The position numbers were made by a program, and so were the translations under genes. Source: Actinomadura xylanilytica (lineage in GTDB: Bacteria > Actinomycetota > Actinomycetes > Streptosporangiales > Streptosporangiaceae). From it: 64,000 nucleotides of DNA. A model generated the notes under the pieces. It had not been told where the DNA came from, searched no databases, and saw only the letters and a list, made by a program, of their open reading frames with translations. Positions 18,103 through 28,576 of the stretch are shown here, in pieces. Within the stretch, counting starts at the first letter, position 1. Every line of letters begins with the position of its first letter. The stretch spans positions 1,047,704 to 1,111,703 of the forward strand of contig NZ_JASNWE010000004.1 of assembly GCF_030283145.1 (NCBI RefSeq). Reading direction: 5' to 3'.

Positions 18103-19290
18103 ATGACCGCCCCGCGCACCGCCCCGCCCGCCGGCCCCGACCCGGCCGCGCTCGCCGCCGCGTTCACCGAGGCGTACGCGGCGCCGCCCGAGGGCGTCTG
18201 GCACGCGCCCGGCCGGCTCAACCTGATCGGCGAGCACACCGACTACAACGACGGCCTCGTCCTGCCGTTCGCGCTGCCCCTCGGCGTCTCGGTGGCGGCG
18301 GCGCGGCGCGACGACGGCGTCCTCGTCGTCCGCTCGCTCCAGGCCGCCGGCGACGGCGTCCGCACACCGGTGGACGGCGGCCCGATCAGCGCCGAGGACT
18401 GGCCCGACGGACGGCGCTGGGCCGCCTACCCGGCCGGCGTCGCCCGAGTGCTGCGGCCGTCCGGCACCGGCGGCGCGTCCCTGCTGATCGACGCCGACCT
18501 GCCGCAGGGCGCCGGGCTGTCCTCCTCGGCCGCGCTGGAGTGCGCGACCGCGCTGGCGCTCTGCGAGCTGTACGGGGTCCAGATCGCGCGGCCCGAGCTG
18601 GCCCGGCTGGCACAGCGCGCCGAGCACGAGCACGTGGGCGTCCCCTGCGGGCTGATGGACCAGTCCGCGTCACTGCTGTGCACGGCGGGCCACGCCCTGC
18701 TGCTCGACTGCCGCAGCGGCCTGTCCGCACAGGTCCCGTTCGCGCCGTCCGGCGCCGGACTCGCGCTGCTGGCCGTCGACACCCGCGCCGGGCACGAACT
18801 GGCCGGCGGGGAGTACGCGCGGCGGCGGGACGAGTGCGAGCGGGCCGCGGCGGCGCTCGGCGTGGACGCGCTGCGCGACGTCACGGACCTGGCCGGGGCG
18901 CTGGCCTCGCTCCGCGACCCGGTGCTGCGCCGCCGCGCGCAGCACGTGGTCACCGAGAACCACCGGGTGGAGGCCGCCGCCGGGCTGCTCAGGGCGGGCG
19001 CCGTGGCCGAGCTCGGCGCGCTGCTGACCGCCTCGCACCTGTCGCTGCGGGACCAGTTCGAGGTCTCCTGGCCCGAGGCCGACACCGCGGTCGAGGCGGC
19101 GCTCCGGGCCGGCGGCCGGGGCGGCCGGATGATCGGCGGCGGCTTCGGCGGCTCGGTCATCGTGCTCACCGCGGCGGCCCGCGCGGACCGCGTCCGCGAC
19201 GCGATCACCGCCGCGTACGCCAAGCGCGGCTGGACGGCCCCGGCCTTCCTGGAGGCCGACCCTGCGGAAGGCGCCCACCGCGTCCGCTGA
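18103..19290 (+). CDS. galK: galactokinase
   Basis: Phosphorylates galactose to galactose-1-phosphate. 395 residues of the GHMP kinase family: galactokinase signature GRLNLIGEHTDYNDG, ATP-binding LPQGAGLSSSAALE, and the third motif GGRMIGGGFGGS. ATG 10 bp after galE, without a clear ribosome site, so probably translated by coupling. Without galT nearby, the Leloir pathway is incomplete in this stretch. Confidence 0.95.
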   Translation: MTAPRTAPPAGPDPAALAAAFTEAYAAPPEGVWHAPGRLNLIGEHTDYNDGLVLPFALPLGVSVAAARRDDGVLVVRSLQAAGDGVRTPVDGGPISAEDWPDGRRWAAYPAGVARVLRPSGTGGASLLIDADLPQGAGLSSSAALECATALALCELYGVQIARPELARLAQRAEHEHVGVPCGLMDQSASLLCTAGHALLLDCRSGLSAQVPFAPSGAGLALLAVDTRAGHELAGGEYARRRDECERAAAALGVDALRDVTDLAGALASLRDPVLRRRAQHVVTENHRVEAAAGLLRAGAVAELGALLTASHLSLRDQFEVSWPEADTAVEAALRAGGRGGRMIGGGFGGSVIVLTAAARADRVRDAITAAYAKRGWTAPAFLEADPAEGAHRVR

Positions 19291-19360
19291 CCTGGCTGCC
19301 CGCCCAGGACCTGCCGAGGGGCCGGTTTCAGATGCCCCAGCCGTCGCGCGGGCGCGTTAC

Positions 19361-19402
19361 CTGTCCGGTGAGGCGAAGCCGGAGGCGAGCCTCACCGGAC
19401 AG
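19361..19402. terminator. bidirectional hairpin between galK and mdh
   Basis: Perfect 14-bp inverted repeat (CTGTCCGGTGAGGC, arms 19361-19374 and 19389-19402) with a 14-nt loop, between two convergent genes. No U-tract on either strand. Confidence 0.65.
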
Positions 19403-19490
19403 ATCGCGAAGCGATGCCGCGCCCGCCCGGACACGGTCAGGTACGAGCCGCCAGGCGAGTGCCTGGGCCGGGACCGTAAAACACTAGAGG

Positions 19491-20513
<1,023 letters not shown>

Positions 20514-20702
20514 TCAGGCGGCCATGCTTCGATCTCGAACCCGACCGCCCGGGAGGCGAGCCGCCGCGCCGGTTCTCTCGTCGTCGAGATACTCCACCGG
20601 CCAGGCTATCGCGCGCCGCCGGTGCCGCATCCCCCAGGTCCACACACGGGCATGGCGAGGCCGCTTGGCCGCCGCCCGTCGGACCGCTCCAAGGAACGCC
20701 GA

Positions 20703-20731
20703 AGGCCGCCCCGGATTCACCAGGGCGGCCT
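20703..20731 (-). terminator. icd terminator hairpin
   Basis: 9-bp perfect stem (AGGCCGCCC / GGGCGGCCT, arms 20703-20711 and 20723-20731, 11-nt loop), 50 bp past the icd stop. The rest of the 300-bp mdh-icd gap (20481-20780) shows nothing else I can support. Confidence 0.55.
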
Positions 20732-20780
20732 GGAGTGCCCACGCGGGCGGGCCTCACGACGATCAGGCGTGATCCGACGA

Positions 20781-21998
20781 TCAGCCGTTGATCTTCTTCT
20801 GGAGGTTGGTGTCGAGCGCCTCCAGGAACTCCTGCGTGGTCAGCCAGGGGGCGTCCGGCGCGACCAGCAGCGCCAGGTCCTTGGTCATCTGACCGTTCTC
20901 GACGGTCTCGACGCAGACCTGCTCCAGCTTGCGGGCGAAGTCGACGAGCTGGGGGTTCTCGTCGAGCTTGCCGCGGTGCTCCAGGCCCCGGGTCCAGGCG
21001 AAGATCGACGCGATCGGGTTGGTCGACGTCGGCTTGCCCTGCTGGTGCTGCCGGTAGTGCCGGGTCACCGTGCCGTGCGCGGCCTCGGCCTCGACGGTCT
21101 TGCCGTCCGGGGTCATCAGCACCGAGGTCATCAGCCCGAGCGAGCCGTAGCCCTGGGCGAGGGTGTCGGACTGGACGTCGCCGTCGTAGTTCTTGGCCGC
21201 CCAGACGAAGCCGCCCTCCCACTTGAGCGCGGCGGCGACCATGTCGTCGATCAGCCGGTGCTCGTAGGTCAGGCCCTTGGCCTCGAAGTCGGCCTTGAAC
21301 TCGGCGTCGAAGATCTCCTGGAAGAGGTCCTTGAACCGGCCGTCGTAGGCCTTGAGGATGGTGTTCTTCGTCGACATGTACAGCGGCATCTCACGGCTCA
21401 GCGCGTAGCGCATGCTGGTCCGGGCGAAGTCGCGGATCGAGTCGTCGTAGTTGTACATCCCCATCGCGACGCCGCCGCCGGGGAAGTCGGCGATCTCGAA
21501 CTCCATCGGCTCGGAGCCGTCCCGCGGGGTGTAGGTCATGGTGACCGTGCCCGGGCCCGGCACGACGAAGTCGGTCGCGCGGTACTGGTCGCCGTGGGCG
21601 TGCCGGCCGATGATGATCGGCTTGGTCCAGCCCGGGACCAGCTTGGGGATGTTGGAGGCCACGATGGGCTCACGGAAGATGACGCCGCCGAGGATGTTGC
21701 GGATCGTCCCGTTGGGCGAGCGCCACATCTTCTTGAGGCCGAACTCCTCCACCCGGGCCTCGTCCGGGGTGATCGTGGCGCACTTCACACCGACGCCGTA
21801 CTTCTTGATGGCGTTGGCGGCGTCGATCGTGACCTGGTCGTCCGTGGCGTCACGGTGCTCGATCCCCAGGTCGTAGTACTTCAGGTCCACGTCGAGGTAG
21901 GGCAGGATCAACTGGTCCTTGATGAATTTCCAGATGATCCGCGTCATTTCGTCGCCGTCGAGTTCGACGACCGGGCCCGCTACTTTGATCTTGGGCAT
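20781..21998 (-). CDS. icd: NADP-dependent isocitrate dehydrogenase, dimeric type
   Basis: TCA cycle, isocitrate to 2-oxoglutarate with NADPH. 405 residues of the homodimeric subfamily shared with eukaryotic IDH1/2: [16 protein letters not shown] at the start, [12 protein letters not shown] (substrate Ser), [13 protein letters not shown], and [13 protein letters not shown] near the cofactor site. A purine-rich GGAAAGGGA lies about 13 nt before the ATG, which is long spacing. It follows the DUF3017 gene in conserved synteny. Confidence 0.96.
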   Translation of the reverse strand: MPKIKVAGPVVELDGDEMTRIIWKFIKDQLILPYLDVDLKYYDLGIEHRDATDDQVTIDAANAIKKYGVGVKCATITPDEARVEEFGLKKMWRSPNGTIRNILGGVIFREPIVASNIPKLVPGWTKPIIIGRHAHGDQYRATDFVVPGPGTVTMTYTPRDGSEPMEFEIADFPGGGVAMGMYNYDDSIRDFARTSMRYALSREMPLYMSTKNTILKAYDGRFKDLFQEIFDAEFKADFEAKGLTYEHRLIDDMVAAALKWEGGFVWAAKNYDGDVQSDTLAQGYGSLGLMTSVLMTPDGKTVEAEAAHGTVTRHYRQHQQGKPTSTNPIASIFAWTRGLEHRGKLDENPQLVDFARKLEQVCVETVENGQMTKDLALLVAPDAPWLTTQEFLEALDTNLQKKING

Positions 21999-22079
21999 AC
22001 TGTTGCTGTCCCTTTCCTACACCGGCCAGCAGTCCTTGTAAGGCTCAACTGGCTAGGCTAGCCGAGGCCAAGTTGAGGT

Positions 22080-22550
22080 CTAGACCTGGCCTGTTCCCGC
22101 GGACGACCCGGGTTCTTCGGAGGGTCCCGAGCGTCCCGCCCGCCGCTCGGCGAGCAGGAACCGCACCGCGCGGACCCCGAGGGCCAGCGCGATGAGCACC
22201 CCGAACACGCCGGCGAGCAGCAGGCCCGTCTTGTTCATCGGCGGCACGCTCAGCGCGACGAAGGCGACCATCTCGCCGAGGATCACCAGCGTCCAGCAGT
22301 CGACCGGGCGGCTGCGCACCGCGAGGTGGCCGAGCTGCGACTCGGGGAGCAGCAGCCGGGCCAGCGCGCCGAACAGCAGCGCGGCGGCCATCAGCCCCGA
22401 CCCCTTGCGGAAGTAGGCGAGCGCGCAGAGCACCAGCCCGCCGGCGACGCCGGACAGCACGATGAGATAGGGGAGCTGGCCCAGCCAGTGCGGGGCGGCC
22501 CCCCGGCCACGCGGTGCCCTGCGGCGCCGCCGGTGCACCTCGGTGCTCAT
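22080..22550 (-). CDS. DUF3017-type membrane protein
   Basis: 156 residues with four hydrophobic segments after a basic N-terminus ([10 protein letters not shown]). The core LPYLIVLSGVAGGLVL then FRKGS and LLFGALARLLLPE matches what I recall of the DUF3017 family, usually found beside folD. ATG 22550 is chosen because GGAG is 6 nt upstream; a GTG four codons earlier has none. Function unknown. Here it is separated from folD by an inserted plus-strand FHA gene. Confidence 0.75.
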   Translation of the reverse strand: MSTEVHRRRRRAPRGRGAAPHWLGQLPYLIVLSGVAGGLVLCALAYFRKGSGLMAAALLFGALARLLLPESQLGHLAVRSRPVDCWTLVILGEMVAFVALSVPPMNKTGLLLAGVFGVLIALALGVRAVRFLLAERRAGRSGPSEEPGSSAGTGQV

Positions 22551-22660
22551 GCCTGGCTCCACTCAGCGACGGTCCGTGGGCCTTCCACCGTACTGCCATC
22601 CAGGAACCCCGACGACATCCGCGCTCCGGTACGGCTGGGGCCCGACTGATGGCGATGGAC

Positions 22661-22712
22661 CCCATATGGGTACTGAATCCCTTGTGTCATCGCTCCTACC
22701 GGCCAGTAGGAG
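22661..22712 (+). promoter_or_regulatory. two palindromes upstream of the FHA gene
   Basis: CCCATATGGG (22661-22670) is a perfect 10-bp palindrome. CTCCTAC-N6-GTAGGAG (22693-22712) is a perfect 7-bp inverted repeat. Both lie 65-120 bp before the FHA start and look like operators; the regulator is unknown. Confidence 0.45.
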
Positions 22713-22778
22713 GGTGTGACGGTGACGCGGCCGGGTAACCCGCTGGACAGGGGTCGCTAACTAGCTGGGAGGACTGCC

Positions 22779-23525
22779 GTGGAGGGGCCGTTCATGCGGA
22801 TCGAGGACAGCGGGCTGGTGATGCCGTTGCGCCCCGACGTGACGACGGTCGGAAGAGGGAGAGGAGTGGACATCCGCCTCGACGACCCGAGTGTGTCCCG
22901 TTTGCACGCAGAGATCATTCGGCGCGGCCCGTACGTCTACGTCGTGGACATGGGCCTGTCCCGCAACGGGACCAGGGTCAACGGCCGGCCGATCGCACGG
23001 CGCGTGCTGGAGGACGGTGACGTCGTGAGCTTCGGCACGGCGCGCTGCCGCATGGGGGGCATCCCCCGGGAGGAGGTCGATCCGGACGTCGAGCTGCGGC
23101 GTGCCATCGCACCCGAACTGACCCGCCGCGAGGTCGATGTGCTGACCTCGCTGTGCAGGCCCGCCCTGTCGGACGAGGCCTTCGTCGCACCCGCCACCGC
23201 CCGGGAGATCGCCGGCGATCTCGTCGTCACCGAAGCCGCGGTGAAGCAGCACCTGCTGCGGCTCTACCAGAAGTTCCGCATCCCCGAAGGAGCCAACCGC
23301 CGAACCCGGCTCGCCAATGAGGTCATCGCCATGGGCCTGGTCCGGCCGCTGCCACCGGTGCACGTCCCGCAGCAGGGGCGTCCGCCGATGGAGGGCCGGC
23401 CGGCCCCGGGCGGACGCCCGGACGCCCGCCGCACGGGCCCCCCGCCGGGCGGCGGCCACGGACCGGGCCACGTGACCGGCCCGGTCCGCCCGGCGGCCGG
23501 CGCGGCAGGGCGGCGGGCCAGCTGA
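22779..23525 (+). CDS. FHA-domain protein with C-terminal helix-turn-helix-like region
   Basis: 248 residues. An FHA domain occupies about 8-95: VGRGRGVDIRLDDPSVSRLHAEI and LSRNGTRVNG are the canonical phosphothreonine-binding strands. It is followed by a LuxR-like wing (LTRREVDVLTSLCRP, then TAREIAGDLVVTEAAVKQHLLRLYQKF, about 113-175) and a Pro/Gly-rich tail. GTG 22779 has GGGAGG 6 nt upstream; an ATG five codons later is possible. It could be a phosphothreonine-responsive regulator fed by a Ser/Thr kinase, but no kinase is nearby. Confidence 0.82.
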   Translation: MEGPFMRIEDSGLVMPLRPDVTTVGRGRGVDIRLDDPSVSRLHAEIIRRGPYVYVVDMGLSRNGTRVNGRPIARRVLEDGDVVSFGTARCRMGGIPREEVDPDVELRRAIAPELTRREVDVLTSLCRPALSDEAFVAPATAREIAGDLVVTEAAVKQHLLRLYQKFRIPEGANRRTRLANEVIAMGLVRPLPPVHVPQQGRPPMEGRPAPGGRPDARRTGPPPGGGHGPGHVTGPVRPAAGAAGRRAS

Positions 23526-23535
23526 TGTGATCGTG

Positions 23536-23618
23536 CGATCGCCCCCATCGGCAGCGCAATACGGGGGCGGTCGCCGGCCAACCCGACGGGGCCGCGCCTG
23601 GAGGAGGGCGCGGCCCCG
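23536..23618. terminator. pair of hairpins between convergent FHA gene and folD
   Basis: First hairpin 23536-23573 (11-bp stem with one G-U pair, 16-nt loop) starts 11 bp after the FHA stop. Second hairpin 23587-23618 is a perfect 12-bp stem (CGGGGCCGCGCC) with an 8-nt loop, 44 bp past the folD stop. Probably one per gene. Confidence 0.6.
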
Positions 23619-23662
23619 CTCGGTGTTCCCCCACGCCCCCGGGCGCGGCCCGCTGCGGCGGC

Positions 23663-24520
23663 CTAGGCGGGTTCGGCGGCCCTCTCGGCGGCCTCGACCA
23701 CGTTGGTGAGCAGCGTCGCGCGGGTCATCGGGCCCACGCCGCCCGGGTTGGGGGCGACCCAGCCCGCGACGCCGTGGACGTCCGCGGCGACGTCGCCGGT
23801 GAGCTTGCCGTCGACCCGGGAGACTCCGACGTCCAGCACCGCCGCGCCGGGCTTGACCATGTCGGCCGTGATCAGGCCGGGGACGCCGGCCGCGGCCACC
23901 ACGATGTCGGCCGCGCGGGTGTGCGCGGCCAGGTCGCGGGTGGCGGTGTGGCAGAGCGTGACGGTCGCGTTCTCGCTGCGCCGGGTCAGCAGCAGCCCGA
24001 GGGCGCGGCCGACGGTGATGCCGCGGCCGACGATGGTGACCTCGGCGCCCTTCAGCGGGACGTCGTAGCGGCGCAGCAGGTCGACGATGCCCTTGGGCGT
24101 GCACGGCAGCGGGCCGGGCTGCATCAGGACCAGCCGGCCGAGGCTCATCGGGTGCAGGCCGTCGGCGTCCTTGAGGGGGTCGATCCGCTCCAGCACCCGC
24201 TGCTCGTCCAGGCCCTTGGGCAGGGGGAGCTGGACGAGGTAGCCGGTGCAGGCCGGGTCGGCGTTCAGCTCGGCGACGGCTCGCTCGACCTCGTCCTGGG
24301 TGGCGTCCGCGGGCAGGTCGCGGCGGATGCTCTCGATGCCGACCTCGGCGCAGTCGCGGTGCTTCATGTTCACGTAGGCGTGGCTGCCGGGGTCGTCGCC
24401 CACCAGGACGGTGCCGAGGCCCACGTTCACGCCGCGCTCGCGGAGCGCCGCGACCCGTGTCTTGAGGTCGGCGTGGATCTCCGCCGCGATGGCCTTGCCG
24501 TCCAGAATCCGTGCCGTCAT
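23663..24520 (-). CDS. folD: bifunctional methylene-THF dehydrogenase / methenyl-THF cyclohydrolase
   Basis: Provides 10-formyl-THF for purine synthesis. 285 residues. Catalytic YVNMK (Y49, K53), the loop PLPKGLDE, nucleotide-binding [16 protein letters not shown] and the C-terminal [13 protein letters not shown]. The canonical SxxVG of the dinucleotide site reads GITVG. ATG 24520 with GGAGG 5 nt upstream. Adjacent to purH, whose formyltransferase step uses its product, although a GNAT gene on the other strand lies between. Confidence 0.95.
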   Translation of the reverse strand: MTARILDGKAIAAEIHADLKTRVAALRERGVNVGLGTVLVGDDPGSHAYVNMKHRDCAEVGIESIRRDLPADATQDEVERAVAELNADPACTGYLVQLPLPKGLDEQRVLERIDPLKDADGLHPMSLGRLVLMQPGPLPCTPKGIVDLLRRYDVPLKGAEVTIVGRGITVGRALGLLLTRRSENATVTLCHTATRDLAAHTRAADIVVAAAGVPGLITADMVKPGAAVLDVGVSRVDGKLTGDVAADVHGVAGWVAPNPGGVGPMTRATLLTNVVEAAERAAEPA

Positions 24521-24750
24521 CCGTACCTCCGCGCTGATTCGCCAGGGGCCCGCGCAGGACCGAGCCCGGCTCGGGTCCCGTCCACCCAGGCGCGCGGTGT
24601 CCGGACTGTGGTTCGCTCCCCGGTGGTGAATCCACCTTGACCGCGCCAGTCGCGTCCGGGCCATGCTATCCGGCGGCGCGGGCACCGCGGCGGGAGCGGT
24701 CTCCGCGAAAGGGCGTCGAGTGGCCCTGCGGGGGCGCCTCCGCCGATCCA

Positions 24751-24756
24751 TACACT
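24751..24756 (+). promoter_or_regulatory. -10 box for leaderless GNAT mRNA
   Basis: TACACT, 7 nt before the ATG at 24764, no Shine-Dalgarno. The preceding folD/GNAT gap also has an inverted repeat GGTGG-N5-CCACC at 24622-24636. Confidence 0.45.
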
Positions 24757-24763
24757 GGACGGT

Positions 24764-25357
24764 ATGAACGACGCCTGGTTCGACCGTCCGGCCCTGACCG
24801 GGCGTCGCGTACGGCTGGAGCCGCTCTCCGCCGACCACGCCGAGGGCCTCTTCAAGGCGGGCGCGGACCCGGCCGTCTGGACGTGGCTGAGCTCGTTCCA
24901 GCCGGACGGCGTCGACGGGATGAGGGTGATCGTCGAGAAGGCGCTGAACGCGTACCAGCACCGGATCCAGGTGCCGTGGGTGCAGCTCGACGCCGCCACC
25001 GGAGAGGTCGCGGGCACCACCTCGTACTACGAGGTCGCCCCGGCGCACCGCGGCCTGTGCATCGGCTCGACGTGGCTCGGCGCCCGCTGGCACCGCACCG
25101 GGATGAACACCGAGGCCAAGCTGCTGCTCATGGAGCGGGCGTTCGAGGGGCTCGGCGCGATCCGGGTCGGCTGGCACACCCATCACCGCAACGAGCGGTC
25201 GAGGCGGGCGATCGAGCGGCTCGGGGCCTCGTTCGAGGGGATCCACCGCAACCACCGGATCATGCCGGACGGCTCGACACGCGACACCGCCACCTACGGG
25301 ATGACCGACGCCGAGTGGCCCGCCGCGCGCGCCGCCCTGCGGGCCCGCCTCCGCTGA
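24764..25357 (+). CDS. GNAT acetyltransferase, RimJ/RimL-like
   Basis: 197 residues. [18 protein letters not shown] opens the fold, [23 protein letters not shown] is the acetyl-CoA/substrate region and [17 protein letters not shown] the C-terminal helix-strand typical of RimJ/RimL-type N-acetyltransferases. The second motif lacks a clear Q/RxxGxG/A P-loop, as is common in this subgroup. Plus strand, placed between two minus-strand genes of a conserved block, so likely a later insertion. Acceptor unknown. Confidence 0.82.
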   Translation: MNDAWFDRPALTGRRVRLEPLSADHAEGLFKAGADPAVWTWLSSFQPDGVDGMRVIVEKALNAYQHRIQVPWVQLDAATGEVAGTTSYYEVAPAHRGLCIGSTWLGARWHRTGMNTEAKLLLMERAFEGLGAIRVGWHTHHRNERSRRAIERLGASFEGIHRNHRIMPDGSTRDTATYGMTDAEWPAARAALRARLR

Positions 25358-25390
25358 CCTCTCGCCGGCCTCCCCCCGCGGGGCCGGAAG

Positions 25391-25570
25391 TCAGTCCTCG
25401 TCGGGGCGGTGGCGCCAGGCGATGAGCCGGTCGGTGCCGTGCCAGCCGAGCTGGGCGGCGAGCATCGCGGCCAGGACCGCGGCCAGCATCCCGATCACCT
25501 GGCGGCCCTCCATCAGCAGGGAGGCGGTCTGGGACACCGTCCCCAGCATGAGGGTCATGAGGAAGTCCAT
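25391..25570 (-). CDS. 59-residue membrane protein
   Basis: Small frame with GGAGG 4 nt before its ATG. It starts MDFLMTLMLG, contains one long hydrophobic stretch (about 26-42, MLAAVLAAMLAAQLGW), then a basic/His segment and an acidic end (RHRPDED). It follows purH in the same direction by about 170 bp, beyond the purH hairpin. No function assigned. Confidence 0.6.
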   Translation of the reverse strand: MDFLMTLMLGTVSQTASLLMEGRQVIGMLAAVLAAMLAAQLGWHGTDRLIAWRHRPDED

Positions 25571-25697
25571 CGCGCCTCCATCGGCGAACGCGCGCGCCCG
25601 GGGTCATGGAGGGGCAAGGGGAGGGCGCGGCCAGGCCGAGGCTACCAACGCGGGAAGGTAAAACCGCCCATGATCAGGGAGAACACCGGATCGGGGC

Positions 25698-25734
25698 GGT
25701 CCGGCGCGGCGGGACGGACCCGCCGCGCCGGACC
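25698..25734 (-). terminator. purH terminator, 16-bp perfect stem
   Basis: Arms 25698-25713 and 25719-25734 (GGTCCGGCGCGGCGGG and its complement), loop ACGGA, 6 bp after the purH stop. No U-tract. Confidence 0.75.
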
Positions 25735-25740
25735 CCGCGA

Positions 25741-27300
25741 TCAGTGGAAGAAGTGCCGGACGCCGGTGAAGTAGAGGGTGATCCCCGCCTTCTCCGCCGC
25801 GGCGATCACCTTGTCGTCGTTGATCGACCCGCCCGGCTCGACGATCGCCTTCACCCCGGCCGCCGTCAGTACCTCGAGGCCGTCCGGGAACGGGAAGTAG
25901 GCGTCGGACGCGCCGACCGCGGTCGCCGCGCGGTCCTCGCCCGCCCGCGTCACCGCGAGCTTGGCCGAGTCGACCCGGTTGACCTGGCCCATGCCGACGC
26001 CGACCGTGGCGCCGCCGGCGGCGAGCAGGATCGCGTTGGACTTGACCGAGCGGCACGCCGTCCAGGCGAACGCCAGGTCGCGGAGGGTCGCCTCGTCGGC
26101 GGCGGGCCCCGTCTTGAGCTCCCACGTGGACGGCGCGTCGCCGGCGGCGTCGACCCGGTCGACGCCCTGGAGCAGCACGCCGCCGTCGATCCGGCGGAAC
26201 TCGACCTCGTTCCGCGGGCCCTCGGGGCAGCGCAGCAGCCGAATGTTCTTCTTGCGGGTGAGGATCTCCAGCGCCTCGGCGTCGAACGCCGGGGCGACCA
26301 GCACCTCGGTGAAGATCTCGGCGACCTGGGCGGCCATCGCGGCGGTGACCGGCGCGTTCACCGCGATCACCCCGCCGTAGGCCGACATCGGGTCGCAGGC
26401 GTGCGCCTTGCGGTGCGCCTCGGCCACGTCGGCGCCGATCGCGATGCCGCACGGGTTGGCGTGCTTGATGATCGCGACGGCGGGCCCGGCGAAGTCGTAG
26501 GCGGCGCGGCGCGCGGCGTCGGCGTCGACGTAGTTGTTGTAGGACATCTCCTTGCCGTGGAGCTGCTCGGCCCCCGCCAGGCCGCCCGTGCCGTCGGTGT
26601 AGAGCGCGGCGCGCTGGTGCGGGTTCTCGCCGTACCGCAGGACGTTCGAACGCTCCCAGCTCGCCCCGAGGAAGTCGGCCCACCGCGACTCGGCGGCCGT
26701 CTCGTCCGGCGCGTACTCGCCCGCGAACCAGGACGCGACCGCCACGTCGTACGCGGCGGTGTGCGCGAACGCGCGCGCGGCCAGGCGGCGGCGCTCGTCG
26801 AGCGTGAAGCCGCCCGCCGCCGCGGCCTCCAGGACCGCCCCGTACGCGGACGGGTCGACCACGACCGCGACGCTCGTGTGGTTCTTGGCGGCGGCGCGGA
26901 CCATGGTCGGGCCGCCGATGTCGATCTGCTCGACGCACTCGTCCGGCCCGGCGCCCGAGGCGACCGTGTCGGCGAACGGGTACAGGTTCACCACCGCCAG
27001 GTCGAACGGCTCGACGTGCAGGTCGTCCAGCTGCTGGAGGTGGTCCTCCTTGCGCCGGTCGGCCAGCAGGCCCGCGTGCACCTTGGGGTGCAGGGTCTTG
27101 ACCCGTCCGTCGAGGCACTCGGGGAATCCGGTGAGCTTCTCCACCTTCATCACCGGCACTCCGGCGGCGGCGATCCGCCCCGCCGTGGAACCGGTGGAGA
27201 CCAGTTCGACCCCGGCCGCGTGCAGGCCCCGGGCCAGCTCCTCCAGCCCCGTCTTGTCGTAAACGCTGATCAGCGCACGCTTAATCGCCACCCGACTCAC
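25741..27300 (-). CDS. purH: AICAR transformylase / IMP cyclohydrolase
   Basis: Last two steps of IMP synthesis. 519 residues. N-terminal MGS-like cyclohydrolase (about 1-150, [29 protein letters not shown]), C-terminal transformylase with [19 protein letters not shown] and the family-ending [18 protein letters not shown]...TGVRHFFH. The GTG start overlaps the purN stop by 4 nt (GTGA), so the two are coupled. Confidence 0.97.
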   Translation of the reverse strand: MSRVAIKRALISVYDKTGLEELARGLHAAGVELVSTGSTAGRIAAAGVPVMKVEKLTGFPECLDGRVKTLHPKVHAGLLADRRKEDHLQQLDDLHVEPFDLAVVNLYPFADTVASGAGPDECVEQIDIGGPTMVRAAAKNHTSVAVVVDPSAYGAVLEAAAAGGFTLDERRRLAARAFAHTAAYDVAVASWFAGEYAPDETAAESRWADFLGASWERSNVLRYGENPHQRAALYTDGTGGLAGAEQLHGKEMSYNNYVDADAARRAAYDFAGPAVAIIKHANPCGIAIGADVAEAHRKAHACDPMSAYGGVIAVNAPVTAAMAAQVAEIFTEVLVAPAFDAEALEILTRKKNIRLLRCPEGPRNEVEFRRIDGGVLLQGVDRVDAAGDAPSTWELKTGPAADEATLRDLAFAWTACRSVKSNAILLAAGGATVGVGMGQVNRVDSAKLAVTRAGEDRAATAVGASDAYFPFPDGLEVLTAAGVKAIVEPGGSINDDKVIAAAEKAGITLYFTGVRHFFH

Positions 27301-27953
27301 CGGTCGAGCTCCCCTCGTTCATCCGACGCATCACTGCATGTACGGCTCTTCATGGAGACCCGTCTGCCCTCTTCGGTCCACCCGTCGCGGGCCAGCCGCC
27401 CGACGACGTCGACCAGGAGCCGCCGCTCCACCTGCTTGATCCGCTCGTGCAGGGAGTCCTCGTCGTCGTGCCGGCGGACGGGTACGGCCTCCTGGGCGAT
27501 GACGGGTCCGGTGTCCACGCCCTCGTCGACGAAGTGCACGGTACAGCCCGTGAGCCTCACCCCGTACTCCAGGGCCTGCCGCACGGCGTGCGCGCCCTGG
27601 AAGGACGGCAGCAGTGCCGGGTGCGTGTTGATCGTCCGGCCACCGAACCGGGCCAGGAAGCGCGGCCCGAGGATCTTCATGAAGCCGGCCGACACGACCA
27701 GGTCGGGCTCGTGCGCGGCGACCGCCTCGGCGAGCGCCCCGTCCCAGTCGGCGCGGCTGCCGAAGTCGGGGATCCGCAGGGTGAAGGCGGGCAGCCCGGC
27801 GCGTTCGGCGCGGCCGAGCCCGCCGGCGTCGGCCCGATCGGCGCCGACGGCCACCACGCGGGCACCGTAAGCTGGGTCCGCGCACGCGTCGAGCAGCGCT
27901 TGTAGGTTGGTCCCCGCTCCGGAGACGAGGACGACGAGCCGGGCGGACACCAT
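27297..27953 (-). CDS. purN: phosphoribosylglycinamide formyltransferase
   Basis: Third step of purine synthesis, uses 10-formyl-THF. About 218 residues. [16 protein letters not shown] at the start, catalytic region [16 protein letters not shown] and [19 protein letters not shown] 27953 or GTG 27950 is the start; GGGAG lies just upstream and suits the GTG slightly better. The last ~20 residues ([17 protein letters not shown]) extend past the conserved fold. Confidence 0.95.
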   Translation of the reverse strand: MVSARLVVLVSGAGTNLQALLDACADPAYGARVVAVGADRADAGGLGRAERAGLPAFTLRIPDFGSRADWDGALAEAVAAHEPDLVVSAGFMKILGPRFLARFGGRTINTHPALLPSFQGAHAVRQALEYGVRLTGCTVHFVDEGVDTGPVIAQEAVPVRRHDDEDSLHERIKQVERRLLVDVVGRLARDGWTEEGRRVSMKSRTCSDASDERGELDR

Positions 27954-28056
27954 GACTCCCTGGTGGACGTGGGGTTGACGAGCCGATACGCAGCCTATCG
28001 GCCATGCTGAGCGCGCAGGAATCCACACCAGAGGTCAGCGGCCAGGAGGAACAGAC

Positions 28057-28566
28057 GTGACTGAGCAGCCGGGCGGAACCGGCCCCGGTAAGGACGGCGG
28101 CGACGGCGCCGAGGCCCCCGACCGCACGCCGGACGGCGCGGGCCCGGCCGGGCGGCCCCCGCTGGGCGGACCGCCCTCCAAGACCGACGCCAGCGGCCTG
28201 CGCGCCCTGCTGCTCGGGGGTCTGGCCCTGGTGTTCGCGCTGTTCTTCTTCCCCGCCGGGCTGATCCTCGGCATCGCGGCGGTGGTGGTGGGGATCAGGG
28301 CTCGCCGCCAGGCCAAGGGGCGGCGGGCCACCGCGCCCGGCGCCGCCGGGGGCATCGTGCTCGGATCGATCGGCCTGGTCGTCGTGGTGTTCTCCATCAC
28401 GGTCACCGCGCTCCTGTGGCCGCAGATGAGCGCCTACCAGGACTGCCTGGGCGCCGCCAACACCGTCTCCGACGAGAAGGCGTGCAAGACCACCTACGTC
28501 CACGAGCTGGAGAAGAAGTTCGGCCGGCCGGGCCTGGACCTGAGCCGGCTCGAACAGTGGACCTGA
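28057..28566 (+). CDS. small membrane protein, DUF4190-like
   Basis: 169 residues: Gly/Pro/Asp-rich cytosolic N-terminus (about 1-45), two hydrophobic helices (about 48-78 and 96-122, LLLGGLALVFALFFFPAGLI and GIVLGSIGLVVVVFSI) joined by a basic loop RARRQAKGRR, and an extracytoplasmic C-terminus with two Cys (DCLGAANTVSDEKAC) that could form a disulfide. AGGAGGA before the GTG. Divergent from purN, convergent with the PerM-like gene. Confidence 0.75.
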   Translation: MTEQPGGTGPGKDGGDGAEAPDRTPDGAGPAGRPPLGGPPSKTDASGLRALLLGGLALVFALFFFPAGLILGIAAVVVGIRARRQAKGRRATAPGAAGGIVLGSIGLVVVVFSITVTALLWPQMSAYQDCLGAANTVSDEKACKTTYVHELEKKFGRPGLDLSRLEQWT

Positions 28567-28576
28567 GCCGCGGCCG

